Positions 1 to 10,573 of a stretch of DNA of 61,821 nucleotides are shown here, piece after piece; position 1 is the first letter of the stretch, and each line of letters begins with the position of its first letter. The DNA is from Trichomonas tenax (taxonomy: Eukaryota > Parabasalia > Trichomonadida > Trichomonadidae): contig JALKBU010000202.1 of NCBI GenBank assembly GCA_023091735.1, positions 1 to 61,821 of the forward strand. The letters run 5' to 3'. The notes under the pieces were generated by a model, which worked only from the letters and a program-made list of their open reading frames with translations, was not told the origin of the DNA and searched no databases. Position numbers and translations under genes: made by a program.

Positions 1-127
1 TTTATGTAAGAATAAAAATAAATAAAATTTAAAATTAACTTAGTTTTTCCCACTATATATATTAGTTATTGTCCCCACTATATATAGTTACAAAAATTGT
101 CATACACCCCCCAAGCTTATACTACTT

Positions 128-768
128 GAAGATGATCTCACACAAATATGAATTTCACAACAAAACATCGATATATGAATATTAAGCATAAAAATAAATT
201 AATTATTACTCAAAAATTCCTCAATTTTTGAAAAACATATGAAAGCTTTAGGGCATTTACACGAAATAACGCGAGGGGAGACAGTTATGCTATCAATTCA
301 CGCGGACGAAAGCCTAGAACCAATGCAGAGCTATTCATAAATTTAGGTGTAATAATTTGTGTTATTATGGATACCAAAGCACCTAATTGAAATAACATAG
401 CTATCATAGGCTATAGTAACTGTTTAATGCATCAAACAAATTGAATGCGAAGAAACAGCACAATTTCATTGTGATTTGCAAGTTCATTTTACTACTTTAC
501 AATTATCAGCATATTTTTAGCATGTATATATTCAAGTGGCTATTAAAATGGTAAATGATTTCACTTTTTCCCTGATTATTAATTTTATAATTAAAAAGTT
601 GAAATTGAGCTGCGATACCCCAAGCAATTAATCCTTAGCATGAAAGAAAACAAAATCAAGAAGGTTGTTTTTTTAATGATTTTTTAACATTTTCTTGTAC
701 CTAAAGTTAAAAATACACCAAAAAAGTAAAGGACGATACAGGAAGTTTGGCCATAGCGGACCCTTAAT
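128..768. repeat. Dispersed ~640-bp repeat, copy A
   Basis: Nearly the same sequence recurs at 25783-26425, with scattered substitutions and 1-bp indels (roughly 95% identical by eye). Both copies start at GAAGATGATCTCACACAAA and end at the terminal motif GGCCATAGCGGACC(C/T)TTAA. Sequence to the left of this block is unrelated in the two copies. Copy A therefore shares only the right two-thirds of the element described at 25310-26430, or comes from a different left end. No coding capacity was recognised; the 73-codon open frame at 695-916 runs through the repeat end and is not a gene. Confidence 0.85.
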
Positions 769-1583
769 GAATATGTTAATATTTCTCAATCAATCTTTGA
801 TAAATCCGCTTAATTTCTTTTTATTTTTATCTGTATTATATTTCCTATTACATGATGTAGGAATTTTTTTGTTCCAACTTTCACTTTACAAAAGTATTCA
901 ATTTCAACATTGCTAGCTCTATCATTATGATTTGTGATATCAATCCTATATTCCAATTTTCAGCCGAGAAAAATTGAGGCTATCCTCGAAAAACCTGATT
1001 ATCCTTGAAAACCGACCGACTGTATTTTCTTAATTATTTATTGTCTCTATTGAAAGCCCTTATCGTGCTCATTCTATTCAGCTATGAAAGTTATGCTAAA
1101 CCCATGATCATTACTCAAATAAACTTTTATAATTAATTCCTATATTTGAAATGAGAGTTGTCTCTTTAAAAATCGAAAGAAACATAGCCCTGGCTATAGC
1201 AAAATCATCTGCGATAAGCACATAGATTAGAAAAAGAGGAAAAAACTGTCGTGTGAATAATAAATTGGATAGAAAGATAAAATTTTATACCAGAACAAAG
1301 TTAAAATCTTGAATAACTAACATACAATTTGTAACACAATATATTCATAATAATAAATTGAAAACAAAAAATATTTGAAATCTTTGACGATTATAAGCCA
1401 TCAAAGATTTCCTATTTGACATACTTCACAAATAGAAGGACATGAAACCAAAAAACACAGTCTTACCGTTAGATGAGTCAAGTTGTAATTATAAACTGCA
1501 AGCATTGGCTCAGATATGTAAAAACGTAAGTTTTCACGGGTTTCAAAGACCATGCAAGTAATAATGTCACTGGTCTCAAACAA
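769..1583. other. Intergenic, no feature recognised
   Basis: AT-rich sequence between the repeat end and the 3' side of the CDC25 gene. Short open frames here lack coding character. I see no RNA gene or motif I can support. Confidence 0.5.
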
Positions 1584-1639
1584 GCCTACTGGAGATCGTT
1601 CACATTTTCCAAAAATGTGAAACCTCACTCCAAGTAGGC
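1584..1639 (-). other. Nested hairpin right after the CDC25 stop codon
   Basis: An outer stem pairs GCCTACTGGAG (1584-1594) with CTCCAAGTAGGC (1628-1639), leaving one bulged base. An inner stem pairs TTCACATTTT with AAAAATGTGAA. On the minus strand the structure starts one base after the TAA of the phosphatase gene, so it would form in the mRNA 3' end. Possible roles are 3'-end formation, stability control or a small mobile remnant; none is shown. Confidence 0.5.
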
Positions 1640-1640
1640 C

Positions 1641-2420
1641 TTAGTATATTTGGGACTGAGAGAAAGGAACAAAGTCCATCGAAGCGTTCTTAGAAGCAGT
1701 AATAGATGGTAATGTGGCTGATGCAGCGTCTGCGAAAATCGACCATGTATCAATTGTCTGAGAGTTGCATCTCGTGAGGAGACGTGGAGGACGTACTAAT
1801 CTCTTCTGAGAGAGCATCTCCTTCATAAAGAAGGAATGGCTCTTCCTCAGCTCGCCATTATTCACATATGTTTCATCACGCATTGGTGTATATTTGCCGT
1901 AACACAATTCGGGCATCATATCGTAGAATTGGCGATATCCGCCTTCAAGTAAATAAATGTCAGGGAAAGAAAGATTAGGATATTCATTATGATGTCTATC
2001 ATACTCACGGAACAACCTCAACAGAGTTGGCCCACGATTCTGAGAAAACTCACAATGAAAAACGATACAGTAATGTTTGTTTCTGTAACGGTCGTAAATT
2101 CCGTACAATTGGGCCCTAGACCTTACGTTCCTTGCTCCAATGATATGTCCACCTCTAAATTCGTATTCGAATCTGGCGTCGATAATGATTACTTGCTCAA
2201 CCCCACCAGAATGAGGGTCAGCAATCAGTTCTGCAAGTTGCTGCGGTGTCACAGTCTTGCAGGGACTTGATCCCTTGGTCATTCCAAAATCGCAGGAGTC
2301 CTGTGGATTCAAAGGCATCGGGTACGGAGACATAGACACAAAATCGCCGTCCGAGCACTCAGAGAAGTCCGGCATTGGGATCCCTGTATCTATGACCTGC
2401 GAGGAACACCGTGCTAGCAT
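1641..2420 (-). CDS. CDC25: CDC25-type dual-specificity protein phosphatase
   Basis: Predicted 259 aa. CDC25 phosphatases remove inhibitory Thr/Tyr phosphates from cyclin-dependent kinases to trigger mitotic entry. A rhodanese-like CDC25 domain spans about residues 55-190, with IIIDARFEYEFRGGHI typical of the fold. The catalytic loop is HCEFSQNRGP, with Cys123 and Arg129 forming the CX5R site. LLEGGYRQFY and a following YTPM match the CDC25 family rather than plain rhodaneses. The frame is open two codons further upstream, but the first ATG is at 2418-2420. The regulatory N-terminus is short (about 55 aa). L-x-R-C-x-S-Q-x-I-D-T occurs twice, near the N-terminus and in the C-terminal tail; each copy contains the LxRxxS consensus of checkpoint/CAMK-type kinases. 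Family assignment is firm; the regulatory reading is inference. Confidence 0.92.
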   Translation of the reverse strand: MLARCSSQVIDTGIPMPDFSECSDGDFVSMSPYPMPLNPQDSCDFGMTKGSSPCKTVTPQQLAELIADPHSGGVEQVIIIDARFEYEFRGGHIIGARNVRSRAQLYGIYDRYRNKHYCIVFHCEFSQNRGPTLLRLFREYDRHHNEYPNLSFPDIYLLEGGYRQFYDMMPELCYGKYTPMRDETYVNNGELRKSHSFFMKEMLSQKRLVRPPRLLTRCNSQTIDTWSIFADAASATLPSITASKNASMDFVPFSQSQIY

Positions 2421-3583
2421 AGTCACTAGAAAAAAATATCCGTTTCACATTGACCAGTCCTCAATTCCCTCAATTCCATTTGTAAACTAAAAGAGGCTTT
2501 CATTCAAATCTTCCTCTCGATTTTATTGTAAACATTTGAAAATTATTATCAGTTCACATTTAACTTCTGATCTGTGAAATATCTCTTTTAGCTTCTACTT
2601 TTGCTATATTTCCATTCAAATCCGAAAAATATCTCACCATGAATAAAATGCACGTTTGGAATTTTCATTTCCCCACCCTTTGGAGGCAGATTAGATTTGC
2701 TGTGTTCTTCATTTGATAGGGTCTGGGGAGAGCTTAAATACATTAAAATAAACAGCATTAATGAATTCAAAAATTCTTCGATTTTCAGAGCGCAAAAACA
2801 TATTGAGTTTTCATGGTGTTTTTGGCTTAAACAGTGCCACTCCGATTTCCTCGATTTCATCATTTTGCAAATAAACAACTTTTTATGTTTTGTTTTGCAA
2901 ATCGACCAAAAATGAAACAACACATTTTTGGAACCAAATCTTTTTGGTGTTAATCTATTTATTTTGGTGTTAATCTATTTAGAGCCTATGGTTCGCTTCA
3001 TGCTATGGCTCTATTTTATCATCAAGTTAAGTTATTTAGCAATATTTTCCTCTACCGTGGCGAGTTGCGACATCGATATTCACCCAAAATAGGATGATTA
3101 TTAGTTTAAGAACTGTAAACGTACAGACCCTTTCAATTATATTTCAAGGATATATTTTCATTCACAATATTGAAAGGTGAAGCGTAAAACAGTTTTCATT
3201 CACAAAATGTTATAATATGATAAGAAGACACTGCTGAAGTCCTATTTAATGATTATTCATTTGTACTTCTTTTATTTTCAATTTGATTATTGACTTCGTT
3301 GTTTTTTTATCTTCGAAACATACTAACTAGACTCAGTTCTATCTAATGAATATTCAATTTACAACAATAATTTTCATATTGATAGCGGTAACAGGCCAAA
3401 GACAATGATGGTAGGGCTTAAATTCCACGAGCAGATGGATTGTCGTTAAGAGTTAATATTATGATAGTTATTTGATTTGTTCATTTTTTAAATTATACGT
3501 TTTGAGGCTACTGGATAAAATGAATCTGCTAATTGGATAACTGCGTAATCAACAGTTCAGTTCAATTTAGTTGTTCTGGGTTG
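2421..3583. other. Intergenic region upstream of CDC25
   Basis: Presumed promoter side of the phosphatase gene plus about 1 kb of AT-rich DNA. A 111-codon frame at 2588-2923 on the minus strand has no family resemblance or clear coding bias and is not called. The only clear structure is the 20-bp tandem duplication listed separately. Confidence 0.45.
2942..2981. repeat. Perfect 2 x 20-bp tandem repeat
   Basis: The unit ttttggtgttaatctattta occurs twice head to tail with no mismatch. It is a short, recent-looking local duplication with no gene attached. Confidence 0.9.
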
Positions 3584-4270
3584 TTATTCCATATTTTGAT
3601 TGGAAACATTTGCCTCAACCAATTCAAGCACTCTCTCATAGCTGTTTGATGTGTACATATGTGTCGCATTGATGTGATATACATTAGATTGCAAAAAAGG
3701 AAGACAACTCACTGTCATATTATATCTCTTGAATTGGCTCTTCAGATTTATGGTATAATCTAAGAACAGCTATCTGAAGCTATACATATGAGCAATCAAA
3801 GTCTAAAATTATGATAGAGATTTTTTTTTAGCAAGAATATTAGCTTTCAATAACATGACGACAATCAGGTTTTTGATGTATCTATCTATTCGATCCACTT
3901 ATGGCCAGTTTGGTTAAAATAGAATAGCTTGGATGGGTTTACATCTCTCTTAACATCTGTATTAATTAGACATTCATTAGCTCTGCAATGTAAGATATTG
4001 TTGTTCATGACAAATATATAATATGTCGATTCATAATATTTAATCAGTTGAATCTCATCTTACATATGGTTCGCTTATATTGCTCGACAGATGTAATATT
4101 GTAATACTTATGACCAGATATTTTAAGATTTATTTTTCGGTATCGTACATATTCCTCCAAATAAGCATTTCTCTCAGATAAACATTTCTAAAAGTCAATG
4201 GGCTATTGTATTCTTTATCCGGCTCGACTGAAAGCCACATTCTAAACGTATGTTGGCCGATTTTATATGT
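3584..4270 (-). pseudogene. Unrecognised decayed coding region
   Basis: Coding-like stretches appear on the minus strand in successive frames. They include one containing SVEPDKEYNSPLTFRNVYL (near 4240), one containing YLEEYVRYRKINLKISGHKY, one containing HCRANECLINTDVKRDVNPS and one ending VLELVEANVSNQNME before TAA at 3584-3586. Stops and frame changes separate them. No single frame is long enough to be a gene, but the residue composition and potential N-glycosylation sites (NAT, NVS) suggest a former secreted or membrane protein. I do not recognise the family. Boundaries are approximate. Confidence 0.4.
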
Positions 4271-4764
4271 CAAATTTTAAATTTTACATGCCAAAAATAC
4301 AAATTAAGGATTATGTTCATTTTTCTACATTGGAATTTGCTTCCCTGAATTTTAACATCAATAAAATCAATTACCCAATGCTTACCAAGGCTTTATTACT
4401 TCGTTATTGGCGAAACAACTCTCATTTGAAAAATTCTCATCCGTGATGCTTTATTTATATAAATGACATATTGATATCCATGATGATTTAAACAAGGACA
4501 AGGTCTGATTAATAAAATCATTCTATACCTAAATAACGCATGTATTATTAATCAATCAAATTTATCTCATGAAATACTAACCATAACTTGGTTTAAATCA
4601 TAGACCATATATATTTCCAGCTGCTCAAGGAGATATGAAGTACAATACAATCGAAATGTACTTTTCTAATACCAATAACGTAGTTTATTTTTCGCCTAAA
4701 AAAAAATCGTGACCAATTGAGGGGATTTTACCAAAGAAGCTGAAAATATTTCAAAATTGCAAAT

Positions 4765-7700
4765 CGAGACAGCAGAGCAATGCCTTAAACGAATTAAAGC
4801 AATTCAGCGAAGATGATGTAAATGGTGTTTTACAGTGCCAAAAAGAAATTGAAGATAAAATCAATATTTTACAACAAGAATACGATAAAGCTAAGGCAGA
4901 CATCGATAGACTCAAAGCAGAGATCAATAAGCTTGAAGAGGAAAAGAAATTATTGCAAGATCAGAACATGCAAGATAGAGATAACAACAAAGCTGAAACA
5001 GAAAAACTCAACAAAGTCATTGAAGAAATAGAGAACAAAAAGAAGGAACTTGAAGACAAATTAAACAATGGAGGCAAAGTAATATCCGATGAAGATGCAA
5101 AGTAATATCGATGATTTGAACAAAGAAAAAGAAAACCATATTGCAGAGATTGAAAAGATCAATCAACAAAAGAAAGATTTGGATGATAAAATCAATGATC
5201 CCGAAAGGCAACTTCAGGAAGAGAAACAGAAACATGATGAGGATTTTAAGAATCCTCAAGACCAGATTAAGATGCTTGAAGATGAAAAACAAGATCTTCT
5301 TAAACAAATGGAAGACGCTATGAATAATCTTTAAAAGCTATTGATGAAGAACGCAAAAAGAATAAGAACCTTCTTCAAAGTGCAAATGATCAAGAAAAGG
5401 ATTTCGATGACCAAAAACAAAAGCTTGAAGATGATAAGCAAAATCTTCAAAATTAGTTGGAAAATGAGAAGAAATAACATTCCGATGATATCGAGAAATT
5501 GGCTCAAGAGTTGAATAATCTCGAAGACAAACAAAAAGAGCTCCAAAATGAGATCGATAGATTAAACAAGCAACACGATAATGATGTTGAACAGCTGAAT
5601 CAGAAACATAACGAACTCGAAAATGAAAGGAAAGAATTCAATGACAAAATGATTAAAGAATTGGAAAAGCATCAAAATGAACTTGCAAATCTTAATGAGC
5701 AGAAAGGAGAGTTAGAGAAGCAAATTCAAGATCTTCAAGACCAACTTCAGAAGCTCGATGATCAAAATAATCAACAGAATGAAGAAATCTGAAAACTTAA
5801 TGAACAAATCGATGATCTTCAAAACAAGAAGAAAGACTCAGATAACAATTTAACTGATAAAGAGAACAAGATTAAGGATCTTCAAGATCAAATCGCTAAA
5901 CTTCAACAAGATTTGGATGTTCTCAATAAATAAAATGCGCAAAAACTCAACGACCGCAATAACAGACTCATTGACCTTCAAAATCAAAAGAATGATGCCG
6001 ATAATCTCAATAATCAATTGAACACAGACAAACAGAACCTAGAGGGACAAAATAACGATCTTTCGAACAAGATTGATGAACTCCAAGGAAAGCTTAATGA
6101 TCTTGAGAAGCAAACGTCTGATTTGGATATTGAAATCAATGCTTTGAAGAATGCACAAGAAAATTTTGAAGGCCAAAACAAAGAATCTCAAGACAAAAAC
6201 AACGATCTTCTAAACAAAATCAATGAACTCGAAAAGCAAAAAGAAGATCTACAAAATCAAATTAACAATCTCAATGATCAAAACAAAGAACTTCAAGACA
6301 AGAATAACAACAATGAAAATCATATTCAAGATCTGAACAACCAAAAGTCAGACTTAGAGAAACAAGTTGAAGATTTAAAGAATCAAAACAAAGAATCTCA
6401 AGACAAAAACAATGATCTTCAAAACAAGATTGCAGAACTTGAGAAATTGAGAGATGATTTGCAAAATCAAATCAATGATCTTAATAATCAAAACAAGGAA
6501 CTTCAAGACAAGAATAACAGCAACGAAGATCAAATCAAGTCACTGAATGATCAAAAGTCAGACTTAGACTTGGAAATGAACTCCAAAAACTTGGCAATGA
6601 GAAAGATGATCTCATGAAGGATGTTGATGACTTGAATGATAAAATTAAGGAAATTAACAGCGAAATGGATAAATCAGATATGAATGATAACATCAACACA
6701 CTTAAAGATCAAATCAGAGAACTCAAAGAACAAAAAGAAGCCGACAAACAAAAGATTGATGAACTAAATGAAGAAATCGAAAATATCAACAAATAAAAGG
6801 AGATTCTTGGAAACAGACTCAACGATGAAATAAATGAACTAGAAAAGCAAAAGGAAGATCTCGAAAATCAACGCAAAGAACATCAAGATGAACTTCAAAA
6901 TCACAAAGATAAACTTCAGAGTGAATTGAATGCTCAGAAAGCATAGAATGATAATCAAATCAAGGATCTCAACGACAAATTGAATGATGTTGAAGCTCAG
7001 AAGAATGAAAAGCAATACATCATTGATGATTTAATGGCAAAACAGAAAGAGAATGATGACAAAGTTGCTGCACTTGAAAATCAAATATCAAAGATTGAAG
7101 GGAAAAAGGTTCCAATCTCAAAGAAATCGAAGATCTTCTCAAACAGATCAGGGATCTCGATAAACAGAAAGAAGACATGAATAATGAGTTTGCTCGTCAA
7201 AAGGAGGAAAGTATGAACAAGACCGATGAGTTGAATGATCAATTCAAAGACATCGAAGATGAAAAACAGCAGTTGATTGAAGGCCATCAAAGTGAGTTAA
7301 TGAATTCATCTCTCAACATCATTCCAAGATAGGCACGATGATGAAGTCGGAAAGCTCATTGATGAACTCACAAATACAAACAGAAAGCATCAGAAAGAGA
7401 TGCATGAAAAGCAATTAAAGCTTGATGAGCTCGAAAAGGAAAAGAACAGATTGCAACAAAAGAGGCAAAATGCAGATCTTATCGATAAACTCAACAGACA
7501 AATCAAGAAACTTGAAGTCGAAAAGAAAGACAATGAGCAGCAAATAAATGACTTAACACAGCAGCTCAGAGATCTCGATGGAGAAAAGACAAAAGAGAGA
7601 AAATCAAGCACAAACGGAGAAATACAATCAGCTTCTTGCTCAAGCAGAAGCAAATAAGAAGTCAAATCAAGATAGAATCAATTCTTTGAATGGACAGCTT

Positions 7701-8762
7701 AATGACCTTCAGCACTAGAAGCAACAGATCGAAGGTGAACTGGAAGATCAAATTCTTGGACTTAATAAGAAAGTTAAAGAGCTTGAAAATGAACTCCTTA
7801 AGAACAAATTGGATCTCGAAAGGAAGGAAAGACAGCTTCAAAACGAGAAACTTAAGAGCGATGATGATATCAACAAACTCAAAGATCAAATAAACAACTT
7901 CCAGAAGAAGCATCAAAATGAAATCAATGATCAAAATGACATCATTCCACACCTCAAAGATGAAGTCAAGAGATATCAAGGTGAATTAAATGATGCTCGA
8001 AAGAAATTCGTCGATGATATCAAAAAAGAAATGAATGATCATCAAAACGATATCATTGCGCTTAATAACAGCATAATGGAGCTCGAACGCGAAAAGGATG
8101 ATAGAGAGAAACAACATGAGGATGAAAAGAACGCTCTCAGGTCAACAATCTTAGATAAAGATGAGCAACTTGCTGAAACCGAAAAAGCAAAGAACAGTCT
8201 CTTGGATGAGATGGAAGCTGAAAAAGCAAGATATCAGGAATAAATCGATCGACTTATAGACAGATCACAGGAAGGAAGTTAACAAGAGAATCAGTGATCT
8301 TGAAATCGAAAACATGAGATTACAAAATGAACTTGCAAAGCTTAATAAAGATATTGGTAAAATCGAACAAGAGAAAGAAAATCTTGAATCTAAGCTTGAT
8401 AATGAGAGAAAGAACTTCAAGGATCTTTTAGACGAACAAAAGAGACTCAATGACAAACTCAGAGAAGATTTGGAAGCCGAGAAACAGAAGCACGAAGATG
8501 ATTTGGACGAGATTAATGTCCAGATTTGTTCTGTCGATATCGACAACGAAAATCTAGGGAATCAATTCGAAATGGAGAATAAAAAGGAAGAAGAGGCTAA
8601 ACAATCAGAACCAGAAGAAAAATTCACAAAGAGGAAAGAAAGAACTCCGCCACCGATGCACCAAATAGGGCAGGAATCAAGAACTACATGGCACCAGCTC
8701 TCATCTTCTTAATAGTATGTGTAACATTGGCAATTGTTTATGACCTTATGAAAGATAAGTAA
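4765..8762 (+). pseudogene. Broken long coiled-coil protein gene with a C-terminal membrane anchor
   Basis: About 1,330 codons of heptad-patterned sequence rich in E, K, D, N, Q and L, reading LNELKQFSEDDVNGVL near the start and QNQINDLNNQ-type repeats throughout. The reading frame changes several times and in-frame stops interrupt it: TAG 5454, TAA 5475, TGA 5790, TAA 5931, TAG 6944, TAG 7716 and TAA 8241. Several fit a C-to-T change in CAG or CAA. The last long frame ends at 8712, but a shift near 8660 restores a frame reading NRAGIKNYMAPA, followed by a hydrophobic helix and YDLMKDK, with stop at 8760-8762. The ancestral protein thus probably ended in a tail anchor. Trichomonads carry many such proteins, often loosely annotated as viral A-type inclusion or myosin-tail-like. 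No start could be fixed. Confidence 0.8.
6174..6593 (+). repeat. Two tandem 210-bp units inside the coiled-coil relic
   Basis: The block starting CAAAACAAAGAATCTCAAGA at 6174 recurs at 6384, giving a period of 210 bp. That is exactly 70 codons or ten heptads, in the same frame. The two units differ by scattered substitutions. This points to growth of the coiled coil by in-frame duplication before the gene decayed. Confidence 0.75.
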
Positions 8763-9524
8763 TAAATATTATATGTGTATTTTTTTAATCAATCCTCTGT
8801 TTTTCATTCAAAATCTGTATTGTATTACATATTAAAAGGTCAGAAAAAGTTATTCCCATGCATTAGCAACATTTTGGTTGATTTCCTTAAATAGATCAAT
8901 TGAAAAATAGAATTGAACGAGAAATTTCGGTAAATCTGAAGCAACAGATAAAATATGGAATCTCTAGTATATGGCATTCATTTCACAGAAAAATTCTTTA
9001 ATTTTATTCTATATCTTAAATTTAATGATCAATTTGATTATTTATCGATTTACAGTTAATTAACTTTCAATCTGAGACTAGCTATTGATCAGGAAAAGGT
9101 TATTATAAGAACATTCATGATTGAACATCAAATCAAAATATTTTGTTCAAAAAGTGTGTTTTCAGGCAGAAATGAGTGAGAAATTATCAAACACGGGCTT
9201 TTTGGAATTAATTGATTGTGAAACAATAGTTTTTATATATTTTTCTATTAATATATGAATATTCTTTTGAAAAACGCGAGACATTGTTTGTCATTATAGA
9301 TTTTAATACAGAAGCTTGTATATACTATATTGGAAATGAGAAAATGCTGATATTTAGTGTGTAGGGTTAGTTTTGGATAACTATTTTCATCCATGAAAAT
9401 CAAAAAATTGTTTTTCGAATTTGAGGCGAAAATATATTCTACATAATGTGTAGATTCCAAAAATAACAAAATTTCAAAATCAATTTGTGTGTTGTAAAAA
9501 AGTGCAAAAAAATTTATATTTTTT
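8763..9524. other. Intergenic, no feature recognised
   Basis: AT-rich DNA between the coiled-coil relic and the next gene. The minus-strand frame at 9248-9532 has no coding character. The next gene starts about 45 bp after a homopolymer-rich stretch, with no clear promoter motif. Confidence 0.45.
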
Positions 9525-10184
9525 ATGAGCACTCAAGAAAATCCTCAAAGCGTTGACAATGGCGTCCAAAACCAGCCACAGAGCAAAATTCAAACCGAAT
9601 TTTCTCACAAGAGAAGCCCAAGTCAGTCCAGTTTTGCTTCAACGAATTCGAATATATTAAATGCTTTAGAAATAAAGAAGTATGAGCTCCAAAACAGAAA
9701 CTTGAGCCTCCTCTCGCAACTGGAAGCAATAGGAGACTCTAATTTCCTTGAAAAACAACTTGAAATCTTAGAAAGTATTGCAAGGAAGCCTTCTTTACCG
9801 AAAAAGAGTATTTTGTTGGACTTAGATCAGCTCAAAGAGGAAAACATTCTCGCCAAAAGCGAAAGCTTGGCAAATCTTCAAACACGAGTAAAACAAATGC
9901 GTCAAGAAACAGAAGAAAACAACAAAAAATCACAGTTATTACACGCGGATATGGGATCACGCTATTCAGCTTTACAACCATTCCAATTTAATGATAAAAA
10001 TGACCAAAATTCGAAATCAAATCCACGTGCTAAGATGAACCGCGTAAGAGAGTCCTACACCTCATACCAGAAAGGACAGCTTGAAAGCTTGAAGATGGAA
10101 ATTGTTCAACTTAAATATCAACTTCAAGACCTTCAAAAAGAAGAAAACGACTATGCTGCCTCTAGGAATTCATCACAATTTTGA
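9525..10184 (+). CDS. Small coiled-coil protein of unknown function
   Basis: Predicted 219 aa from an ATG preceded by an A/T-rich leader. Residues 1-45 are low-complexity, rich in Q, S and N, and probably disordered, with several SP or SQ sites. Residues 45-140 are helical with heptad spacing (NLSLLSQLEAIGDSNFLEKQLEIL). A second coiled-coil segment near the C-terminus reads ESLKMEIVQLKYQLQDLQKE. There is no signal peptide or membrane segment. I do not recognise a family; a cytoskeletal or scaffold role would be typical, but nothing here shows it. It lies co-directional with the next coiled-coil gene, about 390 bp apart. Confidence 0.75.
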   Translation: MSTQENPQSVDNGVQNQPQSKIQTEFSHKRSPSQSSFASTNSNILNALEIKKYELQNRNLSLLSQLEAIGDSNFLEKQLEILESIARKPSLPKKSILLDLDQLKEENILAKSESLANLQTRVKQMRQETEENNKKSQLLHADMGSRYSALQPFQFNDKNDQNSKSNPRAKMNRVRESYTSYQKGQLESLKMEIVQLKYQLQDLQKEENDYAASRNSSQF

Positions 10185-10573
10185 TGAAATTCATCTTTTT
10201 ATAGATTATTAATCAAGAGTTGTTTATTAAATCTTTCTTTTGTAAATATTCTTATCATCCTCCAATCAAACTGTTTAACTGTCTATATTTCGCTATATTA
10301 CATAATTTGATATTTCACATTTTCATGAGCATATAAAAACCAGTTTATTGAAGCAATGAATGAAGTGAAATCATAAAAGTAAATGCTAAAACATAGAAAA
10401 CTAGTGATTATATTTATTTTAGTAATCAAAACAGGAATATAGTTGAAGAAAAATGAGATATTTTAACATTTTGTTAACGAAAATAACATTTTCAAAGAAA
10501 TTGATTTAGAGTCCATCAATATGATTGGTAATTGTAATTTTTGAGAATTATCAATTTGTTGATGTTCATTAAA
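10185..10573. other. Intergenic spacer between two coiled-coil genes
   Basis: AT-rich, with no motif or RNA structure that I can support. The open frame of the next gene extends 11 codons upstream of the chosen ATG into this spacer. Confidence 0.4.

Noticed and set aside
2588..2923. 111-codon minus-strand frame
   Set aside because: Residue composition is typical of translated AT-rich non-coding DNA; no domain or motif.
4822..8762. Alternative genetic code reading TAG/TAA as Gln to rescue the coiled-coil gene
   Set aside because: Frameshifts are also present, and neighbouring intact genes use TAA and TAG normally as stops, so decay explains it better.
9248..9532. 94-codon minus-strand frame
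   Set aside because: No coding character; it overlaps the start of the real plus-strand gene.
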